DNA of 64,000 nt from an uncultured Acidimicrobiales bacterium (GCA_937922785.1 CALAJQ010000023.1:210085-274084), one strand, 5' to 3'. Counted from the stretch's first letter, positions 45,893 through 55,664 are shown. Translations and numbers: made by a program. Notes: generated by a model from the sequence alone, not told the origin.

Positions 45893-46191
45893 CATTCATC
45901 GCAGCTCTCACAATGTTCGTTCTGGCCGTCTTCTTGGGCGTTGAGCTTATTGCCAAAGTTCCGCCCACTCTTCACACACCTCTGATGAGTGGGTCAAACG
46001 CAATCAGCGGAATCACCTTGGTGGGGGCCATGGTTAGTGCAGGCACCGACCACTCAACCCTGACTTCTGTCCTTGGATTTGTGGCAGTCGTTCTGGCAAC
46101 CATCAATGTCGTTGGCGGGTTTCTTGTGACGCATCGGATGCTTGCAATGTTCGGACCCAAAAGGAAGCGTGCTCCTGAGGCAGCCAAGTGA
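45889..46191 (+). CDS. pntAB: NAD(P) transhydrogenase subunit alpha part 2
   Basis: 100 aa membrane domain with three TM helices; TPLMSGSNAISGI is the conserved channel-lining motif. It overlaps pntAA (ATGA) and pntB (GTGA) by 4 nt each, enforcing stoichiometric synthesis. Confidence 0.94.
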   Translation: MTFIAALTMFVLAVFLGVELIAKVPPTLHTPLMSGSNAISGITLVGAMVSAGTDHSTLTSVLGFVAVVLATINVVGGFLVTHRMLAMFGPKRKRAPEAAK

Positions 46192-47570
46192 GCGAAACCA
46201 TCTCCCAACTCGGGTATCTGATCGCAGCGATTCTTTTCATCCTCGGCATCAAAGGTCTAGGTAAGCCGCGTACAGCAGTAAGGGGCAACCTGCTGGGTTC
46301 GCTGGGCATGTTGTTGGCCATTGTGGTGACCCTGGCCGACCAACAGATTATTTCTTACGGGTGGCTGGCTGCCGGGCTGGGCATTGGTGCTGCGGTCGGG
46401 GTGGTGTTTGCGCAACGAGTCGAGATGACTTCAATGCCCCAACTTGTCGCCCTGTTTAACGGATTCGGCGGCTTAGCCTCGGTGTTGGTTGCCAGCGCAT
46501 CCTTTGTCGAGGCGGTCGACACCGAAACCGATGATTCCCAACTGGCAGTTGCAGCTGCCCTTACTTTAATAATTGGTGCAGTCACCTTTTCTGGAAGTGT
46601 GATCGCATTCGCCAAACTTCAAGGGCTGATGTCAACTGGAGCAATAGGTGCTGGGATACTTCGTCCAGCTACTGCAGTCCTCGCTTTGGGAGCAATCGCG
46701 GTTTCGGCGGCGATGGTTACCGACGCCACTACCGACCTCTGGCTCTATCTACTGATCGCCACTGGAACCTTGCTTGGCCTAAGCTTGGTCTTGCCAATAG
46801 GCGGCGGCGACATGCCAGTAGTGATTGCCCTACTGAACTCGTTGTCCGGTTTGGCCGCATCAGCCACCGGTTTTGTCCTCAGCAATGCGCTTCTAATCAT
46901 CGCTGGCTCTTTGGTTGGAGCTAGTGGACTGATTCTGACCATTGTCATGTGCGTTGGAATGAACCGAACCCTGTTTAACGTGATGTTCGGCGGCATCGCC
47001 CCAAGCGGAGGCGGCGCTGATGCAGACGAGGTCTATGCAGGCAAGGTCAGACAGACCAATGCTGACGAAGTTGCGTTGATGCTCGATTCAGCAAGCAAAG
47101 TGATCATCATCCCCGGTTACGGCCTTGCCGTGGCTCAAGCCCAACACGCCACCCGGGAACTAACGAAGCTATTGCAAGACAACGGCAGCGAGGTCAGCTT
47201 TGCCATCCACCCCGTCGCCGGGCGCATGCCGGGACACATGAACGTGCTGTTGGCCGAAGCCGAAGTCGACTACGAACAGCTGATCGAAATGGACACGGCG
47301 AATCCGCAATTTCCAGAGTGCGATGTTGCGATAGTCCTAGGTGCAAATGATGTGGTGAACCCAGTGGCAAGAGAAGTTGGCAGTCCGATCAGCGGTATGC
47401 CCATCCTTGACGCCGACAAAGCGCGCAGTGTGATTGTCATCAAACGATCTCTCTCCGCTGGCTTTGCGGGCATCCCGAATCCGCTGTTTGCCGCCGACAA
47501 CGCTTTAATGCTTTTTGCTGACGGCAAGCAAGCGGTTTCAGACATCAACAGGGCTTTCCGCGAGCTATAG
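46188..47570 (+). CDS. pntB: NAD(P) transhydrogenase subunit beta
   Basis: 460 aa. About nine TM helices (residues 5-265) are followed by the NADP(H)-binding domain III: VIIIPGYGLAVAQAQHATREL, HPVAGRMPGHMNVLLAEA, LGANDVVNPVA and KRSLSAGFAGI. It uses proton motive force to reduce NADP+ with NADH. Confidence 0.95.
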   Translation: MSETISQLGYLIAAILFILGIKGLGKPRTAVRGNLLGSLGMLLAIVVTLADQQIISYGWLAAGLGIGAAVGVVFAQRVEMTSMPQLVALFNGFGGLASVLVASASFVEAVDTETDDSQLAVAAALTLIIGAVTFSGSVIAFAKLQGLMSTGAIGAGILRPATAVLALGAIAVSAAMVTDATTDLWLYLLIATGTLLGLSLVLPIGGGDMPVVIALLNSLSGLAASATGFVLSNALLIIAGSLVGASGLILTIVMCVGMNRTLFNVMFGGIAPSGGGADADEVYAGKVRQTNADEVALMLDSASKVIIIPGYGLAVAQAQHATRELTKLLQDNGSEVSFAIHPVAGRMPGHMNVLLAEAEVDYEQLIEMDTANPQFPECDVAIVLGANDVVNPVAREVGSPISGMPILDADKARSVIVIKRSLSAGFAGIPNPLFAADNALMLFADGKQAVSDINRAFREL

Positions 47571-47629
47571 CAAATCCTGAAGCGTCAAATTCAGCGGGCA
47601 CCACCGCAACTTGGCGGCACAATAGCTAC

Positions 47630-48373
47630 ATGCAGCTAACCATCATCTCAGGAGCCTCTAGTGGAATCGGCGAGGCAATAGCCAGCCAAGCCGAGGCCGA
47701 CGGTCACTCAATCGCAACCATCAGCCGCCGTCCGGGCCCAGGTACCTACCTTGAGGCGGATCTGTCAGATCCAGCCGGTTGGCCAGAAGTGTCAGCATGG
47801 ATTGACGCTCAGGTGCAGTCCCAAGACTGGAGTCGTGTGGTCTTTGTTCACAACGCCGGAGTCGTTGACCCGATCGGGTTTGCTGGCGAATCAGCCGCTG
47901 ACCAGTACACAACCAACATCTTGCTTAACGCAGCTTCCCCCGTTGTTTTGGGAGCAGGCTTCCTCGCAAGCGTCGCCAAGATCGATGCGCCTTCTCACCT
48001 GATGTTGATCAGCTCGGGGGCCGGTCGCCGCCCGATCAAAGGTTGGTCTAGCTACTGCGCTGGCAAGGCAGCCACCGACATGTGGGCCCAGGCCGCCGGG
48101 ATGGAGCAAGCATTCAGGGGCTCCAACGCAACCGTCATAGCAATCGCTCCAGGCGTCGTCGACACCGGGATGCAATCGGTCATCCGGAGCCAGAACTCAG
48201 ACGCCTTTCCAGACATTGAGAACTTCATCCAACTAAAAGAAGGCGGTGCGCTGAGCAGCGCAACAGAGGTAGCAGCAACTCTGCTGGCACTGGCTGCAGT
48301 AAACGCAGGTGAAGAGTTCCGAAGCGTTCGGATCGAGAACGGCGCGATACTAAGCATCTCAGATTTCTCCTGA
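47630..48373 (+). CDS. Short-chain dehydrogenase/reductase
   Basis: 247 aa classical SDR. It has the coenzyme motif SGASSGIGEA (residues 6-15), HNAGVVDPIG, and the catalytic Ser plus YCAGK (Tyr, Lys). It is closest in feel to sepiapterin/benzil reductase-like SDRs (AMEQAF..., VDTGMQ). The substrate is unknown. CACAAT lies 6 nt before the ATG with no Shine-Dalgarno. Confidence 0.87.
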   Translation: MQLTIISGASSGIGEAIASQAEADGHSIATISRRPGPGTYLEADLSDPAGWPEVSAWIDAQVQSQDWSRVVFVHNAGVVDPIGFAGESAADQYTTNILLNAASPVVLGAGFLASVAKIDAPSHLMLISSGAGRRPIKGWSSYCAGKAATDMWAQAAGMEQAFRGSNATVIAIAPGVVDTGMQSVIRSQNSDAFPDIENFIQLKEGGALSSATEVAATLLALAAVNAGEEFRSVRIENGAILSISDFS

Positions 48374-48409
48374 CACAAATCACAAAAAATCTACAAACTG
48401 AAAGCAGCC

Positions 48410-50059
48410 ATGGCCGAAGAGGCTCCGTACACCGAGCTTGAGGAAGAACGCGCCCTGTTGACGCGCGCCCGGGCGGCTGTGGAGTCTCGCCTGGAGTCTC
48501 TGTCAAAGGTGAGCGGTGGTGGCGCCGACGCTCTTGCCCAAGAGTACATCGCTGCCGTCGTCAGCGGCGCAATCGAAAAGCTCCAACAGGATCTTGTGGT
48601 GTTCGGCCGGATCGATGACGACGAGCGGCCCTGGCGAGTAGGCCTGTACGGCATTGACGAGGGCGGGGATCAACTTGTCATCGATTGGCGCGCACGGTTC
48701 GCCCAGCCCTTCTACCAGGCGACCAATAGCCAGCCGATGGGTCTCGAACGCCGGATTAGTTATGTAGGCGCAATCGAGGATCTCTTTATTGAAGAGTTCA
48801 GCACAGGAGAAATTCGTGGCTCGTCGCCGTTAATGCAAGAACTCTCCAAGAGCCGGGGCACTCAGATGAAGGCAGCAGTAGCCACGCTGCAATCGGAGCA
48901 GGACGAACTTGTCAGGCTAGACCCTGACCGCAAGCTGGTTCTGAGGGGCGGCCCTGGAACCGGCAAGACCGTAGTCGGGCTCCACCGCGCGGCTTGGCTT
49001 GTTTACAACGACACTCGTCTAACAGCCGGCCAGATTCTGGTAATTGGACCCAGCGACAAGTTCCTCCAATACGTCGCGACCGTTATGCCGACTTTGGGTG
49101 AAGCAAGAATCAAGCAGACCACGTTTGAGCGTCTCCTAGGTTCAAGCACAGCTGCAGGCGCAGATACTCGGTGGACTGAAGTTCTCGACAGGTATGAGAA
49201 AAACCTACTGCTCCCAGCGGAAGTAAAGGTAGGCATAACCCGAATCAGGCTGCCCGAAGTCACCGAAACAATGGCACGAGTTGCGGCCCGCAAATTGCCG
49301 TGGAAAGAACGCAGAAAGACCTTCGTGCAGGTTTTTGCCAACAAGTACGACCTCAAAGTTGGCGAAGTCGGCAAGGCCATGGGCTCGGTTTGGCCTGCCC
49401 GAACTGCGACGTCAGCTCTTAAGGACCTAAAGCGACGCACCGTGTTGGAAAGCTTGGACGCACCGCCGGACCTAATAGAAACATGGTTGGCCGACCCGAC
49501 CGACGGCGGCGTAATGGACGAGATCAAAGCCAGGTTCGACGGAGTGCCCGCGATCTATGGCCACGTGATCGTTGATGAGGCCCAAGACATCGACGAATTC
49601 CAATTGCGGGCAATCCAGCGACGCTCCGCGGGGCTGACTCTCGTCGGCGACGACGCACAGAGGTCATCGGTTGGCGGGCTTGGTTTGCGAGTTGCCGCTG
49701 ATCGCCTTGATGTTGAGATAGCCGAGTTGACCACTGCATACCGAATGTCGGCTGAGATCGCCGATTGGCTGAACGACCACGCCGCCGCCAACGACATCGA
49801 CTCGGTGGTACTTGTTGGAATCCGCGCCACTGGCGTTGAAGTTGTTGAGACAGAAGGCGACGAATCGGTCGTCGCTGACTATGAAAGGGCCTTTGCCAGC
49901 CGCTGGCCCAACACGGCAACCATCTCCTCCGATGAAGTTTGGATTCACAAAGGCGTTGAGTACGACGCGGTCGTCGTTTTGACCAAAGGCATGGACGCTC
50001 GCCAGATCTATTTGGCTGCATCCCGAGCCGCTCACGAGTTGATACTGATCACCACCTAG
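48410..50059 (+). CDS. Compact HelD-like UvrD-family ATPase
   Basis: 549 aa. An N-terminal coiled coil (EEERALLTRARAAVESRLESL) and YIAAV...IEKL region, the WRARFAQPFYQATNSQP domain, Walker A LRGGPGTGKT at 179-188 and Walker B VIVDEAQDID resemble HelD/HelR, which frees stalled RNA polymerase. It is well short of the ~700 aa usual for HelD: the segment after motif III is brief and the C-terminal 2A part is reduced to about 100 residues (IHKGVEYDAVVVLTKG, YLAASRAAHELILI). It could also be another superfamily 1 ATPase. Confidence 0.75.
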   Translation: MAEEAPYTELEEERALLTRARAAVESRLESLSKVSGGGADALAQEYIAAVVSGAIEKLQQDLVVFGRIDDDERPWRVGLYGIDEGGDQLVIDWRARFAQPFYQATNSQPMGLERRISYVGAIEDLFIEEFSTGEIRGSSPLMQELSKSRGTQMKAAVATLQSEQDELVRLDPDRKLVLRGGPGTGKTVVGLHRAAWLVYNDTRLTAGQILVIGPSDKFLQYVATVMPTLGEARIKQTTFERLLGSSTAAGADTRWTEVLDRYEKNLLLPAEVKVGITRIRLPEVTETMARVAARKLPWKERRKTFVQVFANKYDLKVGEVGKAMGSVWPARTATSALKDLKRRTVLESLDAPPDLIETWLADPTDGGVMDEIKARFDGVPAIYGHVIVDEAQDIDEFQLRAIQRRSAGLTLVGDDAQRSSVGGLGLRVAADRLDVEIAELTTAYRMSAEIADWLNDHAAANDIDSVVLVGIRATGVEVVETEGDESVVADYERAFASRWPNTATISSDEVWIHKGVEYDAVVVLTKGMDARQIYLAASRAAHELILITT

Positions 50060-50103
50060 TCGCCCGCTTTGACAGTGCTGCCTCTCGCCTGCACTGTTAG
50101 GGG

Positions 50104-51354
50104 ATGAACCCAGCCGATTTTGGTTTTGACCCTGCTCGCCTCGCTCGAATCGATCGATTTCTTGATGACACCTACATCAAGACCTCCAAGTATCCCGGGT
50201 TTGGGTTGTCAATCGCCCGCCGGGGTCAAGTTGTGTACCAGTCGGCGCTAGGCATCGCCAACGGCGAGACCGGCCTGAAGTGGGCCGACGACACAATTGT
50301 CAGGCTGTACTCGATGACAAAGCCTGTCACATCAGTTGCAATGCTGATGCTTATGGAAAAGGGGTTGTTCCAAATCAGCGATCCGGTCAGCCGGTTCATT
50401 CCCGAGTTCGCCAACCTTAAAGTCTGGGCGGGCGGCACTCCGGAGAGCTATACAACAAAGTTCCCAGAGCGCGAAATGACCATCCAAGATCTTCTCACTC
50501 ATACGTCGGGTCTCACGTATGGGTTCATGCGCAATCATCCTCTTGACACCCTTTATCGCCGAAACAAGATTGAAGGTTCTGGCAGCCAACGAACCCTCCA
50601 AGACATGATCCAAGGGCTGTCTGAGCTGCCGTTGTTGTTCAGCCCAGGGTCGCAATGGAACTACAGCGTTTCCACTGATGTGTGTGGCCGCCTCGTCGAG
50701 ATCATTTCGGGCAAACCCTTGGATGAGTTCTTCGAAACCGAGATCTTCGGACCGCTGGGCATGGCCGACACCTCATTCTGGGTTGATGACAACAAGGCGG
50801 ATCGGTTCGCCGCCAACTATGTGGTGCCGTCTCTCTCACCTTTTGGTATTCCCGATGGGGCAACGGGCGATGAAGCGATCCTGTTCGACAACTCGGGTGC
50901 AGAATCGTTCTATCGATCTAAGCCCACAATGTTTTCCGGTGGCGGAGGTCTAGTAGGAACCATTGGCGATTATCACCGCTTTACCCAAATGCTGGTTCAA
51001 GGCGGAGCACTCGACGGGGTCCGTCTGCTTAGTCCTAAGACAATCGCCTATGCGACCACCAACCATCTTCCTGGCGGCAAAGATCTGTCTGAACTCGGCA
51101 ACCCGATCTTCTCCGAGACCCGCTATGAGGGAGTCGGTTTCGGTCTCGGGTTCTCCGTCTCGTTGGATCCAGCCGCAACGGGCGTAATTTCAAGTGGTGG
51201 TGACTACGCCTGGGGCGGAGCGGCATCCACTCTTTTCTGGATCGACCCCAAAGAGGAACTCGTTGTCATCGGACTGACTCAGCTGATGCCATCTTCGGCC
51301 TACCCGGTGCGAAATGAGTTGCGGTCAATGGTCTATGCGGCCATGACCGACTAG
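50104..51354 (+). CDS. Beta-lactamase-fold serine hydrolase
   Basis: 416 aa class C beta-lactamase/esterase family. The SxxK motif is SMTKPVTSVA (Ser near residue 63), the Tyr motif is WNYSVSTDV, and HTSGLTYGF is typical of the EstB-like branch. There is no signal peptide, so antibiotic resistance is unlikely; an esterase or peptidase role is more plausible. Confidence 0.88.
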   Translation: MNPADFGFDPARLARIDRFLDDTYIKTSKYPGFGLSIARRGQVVYQSALGIANGETGLKWADDTIVRLYSMTKPVTSVAMLMLMEKGLFQISDPVSRFIPEFANLKVWAGGTPESYTTKFPEREMTIQDLLTHTSGLTYGFMRNHPLDTLYRRNKIEGSGSQRTLQDMIQGLSELPLLFSPGSQWNYSVSTDVCGRLVEIISGKPLDEFFETEIFGPLGMADTSFWVDDNKADRFAANYVVPSLSPFGIPDGATGDEAILFDNSGAESFYRSKPTMFSGGGGLVGTIGDYHRFTQMLVQGGALDGVRLLSPKTIAYATTNHLPGGKDLSELGNPIFSETRYEGVGFGLGFSVSLDPAATGVISSGGDYAWGGAASTLFWIDPKEELVVIGLTQLMPSSAYPVRNELRSMVYAAMTD

Positions 51355-51393
51355 CTTCTGCGACCATATTGCCAGGTTAGGCCTACTACGGGG

Positions 51394-51399
51394 TAACTT
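51394..51399 (+). promoter_or_regulatory. -10 element for the MBL hydrolase gene
   Basis: TAACTT ends 6 nt before the GTG at 51406; no Shine-Dalgarno. Confidence 0.5.
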
Positions 51400-51405
51400 C
51401 GGGTC

Positions 51406-52494
51406 GTGTGCACAGAACCGACCGCTAAGCCAGTTCGAGAGGAGCGCCGATCCGCTCGTGAGGAGGTGGAGGAGGTTGCGCCGGGTGTTTTGAGGATGCA
51501 GCTACCTATCTCGCTACCTGGCCTGGGCCACGTCAACTGCTACGCAATGCAAGACAAAAGAGGTGTCACTCTTGTAGACCCCGGACTGCCTGGGCCACGC
51601 ACTTACAGGGCCCTGAGCCAACGGATGAAGTCAGCCGGGCTTCCAATGAAACGCATCCACACGGTCATTGTCACTCATTCCCACCCTGACCACTTTGGTC
51701 AAGTAGGCGCTTTGAAGAACCGGTTCGGCGTAGAAGTGGTGACCCACAAGAGTTTCAGAACCTTTCTTGACCCTGAAGCAGAAGAAGACGAACAAGATCT
51801 GCAAGTCAGCTCGGGCAAACCAATCGATTCGGATCAAACTGCAGCTACTGACAGCAACGTGTTAGATGGTCTGACGCCTTGGGGTGGAGCTCGCTACCAG
51901 CTGCCATTGCAACGCAAAGTTGGCTACTGGTTGATGCGCAAGGGGGCTGGCAAGTTCATGGGCACTCCGGCACCGACTAGGCGAGTCGATGACAACGATG
52001 TGCTTGAAATCGGCGGTCGAGAATGGACTGCAGTGCACACGCCGGGACACACCAAGGATCATCTCTGTCTTTGGGATCAAGACGGCGGACTGATGATTAG
52101 TGGCGATCACGTGTTGCCAACAATCACTCCCCATATTTCCGGCATGGGCGAAACCGCTGACCCGTTGGCGGACTTCTTCGACTCTCTTGACCGGATGAAG
52201 GAACTTCCAGGAGTAAACACGGTCCTGCCGGCTCATGGTCTGGATTTCTCTGGTCTGGCAGACCGGGCTGAAGCCATCAAAGAACACCACAGAGAGCGTC
52301 TCCAAGTTTTGCGGGATGCATCTGGTGAACTGGGTCAAGGCACGGTTAATGACTACATGAAACGGCTCTTCAAGGAAAGAAGCTGGGGCTCCATGGCCGA
52401 AAGCGAGACTTTCGCCCACCTTGAGCACCTCAGAATCGCGGGCGAAGCCGAGGTTTCAACCGAAGGCCGCCTGCTTAGATATGAATTCAGCTAA
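51406..52494 (+). CDS. Metallo-beta-lactamase-fold hydrolase
   Basis: 362 aa. The binuclear metal site is complete: THSHPDHFG (HxHxDH), HTPGHTKDHL (His) and ISGDHV (Asp), with a later LPAHG. A C-terminal winged-helix-like region (YMKRLFKE...EHLRIAGEAEVSTEG) matches the LACTB2-type subgroup. The substrate is unknown. Confidence 0.88.
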   Translation: MCTEPTAKPVREERRSAREEVEEVAPGVLRMQLPISLPGLGHVNCYAMQDKRGVTLVDPGLPGPRTYRALSQRMKSAGLPMKRIHTVIVTHSHPDHFGQVGALKNRFGVEVVTHKSFRTFLDPEAEEDEQDLQVSSGKPIDSDQTAATDSNVLDGLTPWGGARYQLPLQRKVGYWLMRKGAGKFMGTPAPTRRVDDNDVLEIGGREWTAVHTPGHTKDHLCLWDQDGGLMISGDHVLPTITPHISGMGETADPLADFFDSLDRMKELPGVNTVLPAHGLDFSGLADRAEAIKEHHRERLQVLRDASGELGQGTVNDYMKRLFKERSWGSMAESETFAHLEHLRIAGEAEVSTEGRLLRYEFS

Positions 52495-52504
52495 CTCAAG
52501 CTGA

Positions 52505-52510
52505 TACAAA
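52505..52510 (+). promoter_or_regulatory. -10 element for yaaA
   Basis: TACAAA lies 7 nt before the GTG at 52518. The spacer includes AGAGG, but it is too close to the start to act as a normal Shine-Dalgarno. Confidence 0.4.
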
Positions 52511-52517
52511 TAGAGGT

Positions 52518-53312
52518 GTGTTAAGCGTACTGTCACCCGCAAAGTCACTGGACCTCGAGTCACCACTGGCAACCAAGAAGTTCTCAGAGCCTCGCCTACT
52601 AGGCGAAGCGGAGGAACTAGTTGGGGTCATGGTTACCAAAACCCCGGCCGATCTTCAGCAGATGATGGGCATTTCCCCATCCCTGGCTGAGACCAACGTT
52701 GAACGCTTTGAAGACTTCACAACTCCATTCACAACAAAGAACGCTCGGCCTGCAATATTGACATTCGCAGGTGACGTCTACATGGGCATGGATGCAGCGA
52801 ACAGTTTTGCCGAACGAGACTTTACTGAGGCGCAAAAGACCGTGCGGATCTTAAGCGGGCTCTACGGGGTCCTCAGACCTCTTGATCTCATGCAGCCGTA
52901 CCGGCTCGAGATGGGCATCAAGGTCAAGACCTCTTCGGGCAAGGACCTGTACAGCTATTGGGGCAATCGGATCACCGAGCAATTAAACGCCGATATTGCG
53001 GCAAGCCCAGGGCCAGATGTGCTTATCAACTTGGCCTCAAACGAATATTTCAAATCGGTCCGGCCCGCAAGCCTCGATGCTCGGGTTGTTTCCCCAACGT
53101 TCCTCGACTCTGCCGACGGCGACAAATACCGAATCGTCAGCTTTTTTGCCAAAAGGGCTCGAGGGTCCATGGCAGGCTGGCTAGTCCAAAACCGAGTCCG
53201 GACATTGAAGGCCCTTTCGGACTTTGATGGCATGGGCTACAAGTTCGACCCAGACCGCTCAACTGCGGACAAGCCAGTGTTCACTCGAATCTCTCCCCCG
53301 CCAGGACAATGA
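52518..53312 (+). CDS. yaaA: Peroxide stress protein YaaA (UPF0246)
   Basis: 264 aa. The N-terminus LSVLSPAKSLD, then SLAETNVERF, LSGLYGVLRPLDLMQPYRLEM and LINLASNEYF, YRIVSFFAKRARG and FDGMGYKFDPDRS follow YaaA along its whole length. In E. coli it limits intracellular iron during H2O2 stress and binds DNA. It overlaps the next gene by 4 nt. Confidence 0.93.
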   Translation: MLSVLSPAKSLDLESPLATKKFSEPRLLGEAEELVGVMVTKTPADLQQMMGISPSLAETNVERFEDFTTPFTTKNARPAILTFAGDVYMGMDAANSFAERDFTEAQKTVRILSGLYGVLRPLDLMQPYRLEMGIKVKTSSGKDLYSYWGNRITEQLNADIAASPGPDVLINLASNEYFKSVRPASLDARVVSPTFLDSADGDKYRIVSFFAKRARGSMAGWLVQNRVRTLKALSDFDGMGYKFDPDRSTADKPVFTRISPPPGQ

Positions 53313-53944
53313 ACCTCGGGGGCCATATCGCAGTGGCCGCCAAACTGAGCGAAAGCCCAGATGTCTGGTTAGGTGCTGCTCTGCCAGATGTTGGGGCGAT
53401 GGGTCGGTTCAACCTGTTAGGCGATGACCCCCAGGGTGACATCGCAGACGGAATCGCATTACATCACGCCACAGACGACTTGTTCCACGGCCACGACTGG
53501 TTCAAGGGGCACCAGGCCAATCTCTTTGCGGCTCTAACTGAGGCCGGGGTCAAACGAGGAGCGGCTAAAGCAGTGGCCCATGTTGGCCCGGAATTATTGC
53601 TGGACGGCGAGCTGCTAGGCAATCAGGCAATGAAAGATCAAATCAATGCTGGCATGGCTCGCCTGTTGCCCAACATAGACAGTGTTGAAGTTCTCGTTCA
53701 GCCGCAAAAGCGGAAGGACTGGCGACTCCATCTTGGCCGAGTTGCCCGGCGCGGCGCTCCAACTTTCTATGATGACCCACACCAAGTGGCGTTGTCGCTC
53801 GAACGCATTCTGAGCGGCCGACCGCGTCTGGCCTTGGATCCGCGCCACGTTGAGCTCATAGGCCACCTACTGGCCGAAGTGCACCCTGAGATTCAGGAAA
53901 CTGGCCTTGCCCTAGTCGATGATCTTGCGGACTCCCTTAGATAG
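53309..53944 (+). CDS. AcpH/DUF479-like all-helical protein
   Basis: 211 aa. The beginning MNLGGHIAVA, a DIADGIALHHATDD segment and HGHDWF (His52, His53, Asp56, Asp57, His60, His62) recall acyl-carrier-protein phosphodiesterase (AcpH), whose HD-like metal site has the same flavour. The match is by eye and the LLGD block is altered, so activity is uncertain. It is translationally coupled to yaaA (ATGA). Confidence 0.45.
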   Translation: MNLGGHIAVAAKLSESPDVWLGAALPDVGAMGRFNLLGDDPQGDIADGIALHHATDDLFHGHDWFKGHQANLFAALTEAGVKRGAAKAVAHVGPELLLDGELLGNQAMKDQINAGMARLLPNIDSVEVLVQPQKRKDWRLHLGRVARRGAPTFYDDPHQVALSLERILSGRPRLALDPRHVELIGHLLAEVHPEIQETGLALVDDLADSLR

Positions 53945-53952
53945 TTGCAGGA

Positions 53953-54798
53953 CTACCGATCACCCAGGCCGAACTTCTCTTTCAAGATCGCATGGAAGTT
54001 TCGTTTACCCGTGACCAAGAACTTGGCCCTCGTTTCAGACCGACGACACAACACCTTCTCCCCCGGTTCGAGCCTTGCAATTTCTCGGCCGTCCAATGTG
54101 ACCGCAGCCGTCCGGTAGCCCTCAACTTCAAGCTCAACCTCAGTTGACGGTGCCAGCACAAGTGACCGGTCAAAGACCATGTGCGGAGCCACCGGCGTAA
54201 CCAGGATCGCCTCGAAATCAGGCTCGACGATTGGGCCACCTGCGCTAAGAGAGTACGCGGTCGAACCGGTTGGCGTGCCCACAATCAGTCCGTCGGCGTG
54301 GAAGGTCGTGAATGCCTGTCCGCTTATGGAAGCTTTGATTGCGACGGTGCGGCCAGCTTGGGCTCGTTCGATGACCAACTCATTAAGGGCAACGCCTAGG
54401 TGAACGTCGTTGCTGGAAACTTCCAGCATCATCCGCTCTTGCACTTCAAGTTCTGAAGCCAACCATGAATCGAGCGCTGTTTCAAGATCGGATGGGTCGA
54501 TCTCGGCGAGGTAACCCAGAGTGCCAGCGTTGATGCCAAGGACAGGAACACCGTGAGGTGCGACCATGTCGATTGTTCGTAGCATCGTGCCGTCTCCACC
54601 GATGCTGAGGCCAGCGTCGATATCGGCACCCAGTTCAGGTTCTGCCACACCAAGCTGGGGACACCCAAGAAGCTCTGCGTCGACTAGCGGCATTGAAACC
54701 GTGACATCGTTGGCGCCTGCCCAAGCCTGGGCTCTCTTGGCGTAGTCGATTGCGGCCCGCCGATGCTGGTGAACAACGATGCCAAGACGCTTAGTCAT
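53953..54798 (-). CDS. nadK: NAD kinase
   Basis: 281 aa enzyme making NADP+ from NAD+. GLSIGGDGTMLRTI is the GGDG loop, VALNELVIER the NE motif, and TPTGSTAYSLSAGGPI the substrate loop. A GGAGGGAT Shine-Dalgarno directly precedes the ATG. It follows tlyA, as in mycobacteria. Confidence 0.95.
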   Translation of the reverse strand: MTKRLGIVVHQHRRAAIDYAKRAQAWAGANDVTVSMPLVDAELLGCPQLGVAEPELGADIDAGLSIGGDGTMLRTIDMVAPHGVPVLGINAGTLGYLAEIDPSDLETALDSWLASELEVQERMMLEVSSNDVHLGVALNELVIERAQAGRTVAIKASISGQAFTTFHADGLIVGTPTGSTAYSLSAGGPIVEPDFEAILVTPVAPHMVFDRSLVLAPSTEVELEVEGYRTAAVTLDGREIARLEPGEKVLCRRSETRAKFLVTGKRNFHAILKEKFGLGDR

Positions 54799-54863
54799 AT
54801 CCCTCCAGCTTATGTAAATGCGCTCGTGTTAACGCCTCGATGCACCACCGCTCACCCAGAGGG

Positions 54864-55664
54864 CTAGAAACCGGCAGCAACAGCTACTCCAGATTGCAAC
54901 GCTGACTCTTCGATCGGGGCGACTGGTTGGCTGCTAAAGCGGCCTATGAATTCGACGTTTCCGGTGCGTCCCTTTATCGAAGAGGTGGTTAGGCCAGTCA
55001 TCGCGCCTCCCAGAGCTTGGGCCTCAGACCAGATCTCAGTTAGCACCCTTTGCCAAATTATGGGGTTTGTGATCACGCCAGAACCCTTCGACACTTCTTT
55101 CCTCCCCGCCTCAAACTGGGGTTTGACCAACAGCAACAAGTCCGCCTCCGGCTTGGCCACGGCAAACAAAGCGGGCAGCACCAGCCGCAGCGAAATAAAA
55201 CTCAGATCACCCACAACAAGATCAACCGGACCGCCTATCTGATCGACAGTGATGGACCGCACATCGGTTTGCTCCATAACCACAACTCTGTTGTTGGCCC
55301 TGATCCGTTCGTGAAGCTGGTGTGTGCCCACGTCAACCGCGATCACCCGTTCGGCACCTTCTTGCAAAAGGCAGTCGGTGAACCCTCCAGTCGATGAGCC
55401 GGCGTCGAGGCAATTGAAGCCAAACGGATTGATCCCAAATTCGGCTAGCGCTCCCTCTAGCTTGATGCCGGCGCGGGACACAAATCGGGGTGGAGGTCCG
55501 AGGATCTGGATGTCCTCGCCAGGGTCAACCATCCGTGATGGCTTGTTGGCCGGAGCGCCACTCACCGTGACTCTTCCTTCGGAAATTTCGGTCTGGGCCA
55601 TGGACCGGCTCGGAACTAGCTTTCGACGCACCATCTCTGCGTCAAGTCGTCTTCGAGCGGCCAT
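54864..55664 (-). CDS. tlyA: TlyA-family rRNA 2'-O-methyltransferase
   Basis: 267 aa. An N-terminal S4 RNA-binding domain (RRLDAEMVRRKLVPSRSMAQ) is joined to an FtsJ-like methyltransferase (FNCLDAGSSTGGFTDCLLQEGA, VVGDLSFISLRLVLP). Mycobacterial TlyA methylates 16S and 23S rRNA cytidines and is needed for capreomycin sensitivity. The ATG at 55664 is chosen: TACGGT lies 7 nt before it and the upstream in-frame extension overlaps the divergent rhomboid start. Confidence 0.92.
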   Translation of the reverse strand: MAARRRLDAEMVRRKLVPSRSMAQTEISEGRVTVSGAPANKPSRMVDPGEDIQILGPPPRFVSRAGIKLEGALAEFGINPFGFNCLDAGSSTGGFTDCLLQEGAERVIAVDVGTHQLHERIRANNRVVVMEQTDVRSITVDQIGGPVDLVVGDLSFISLRLVLPALFAVAKPEADLLLLVKPQFEAGRKEVSKGSGVITNPIIWQRVLTEIWSEAQALGGAMTGLTTSSIKGRTGNVEFIGRFSSQPVAPIEESALQSGVAVAAGF

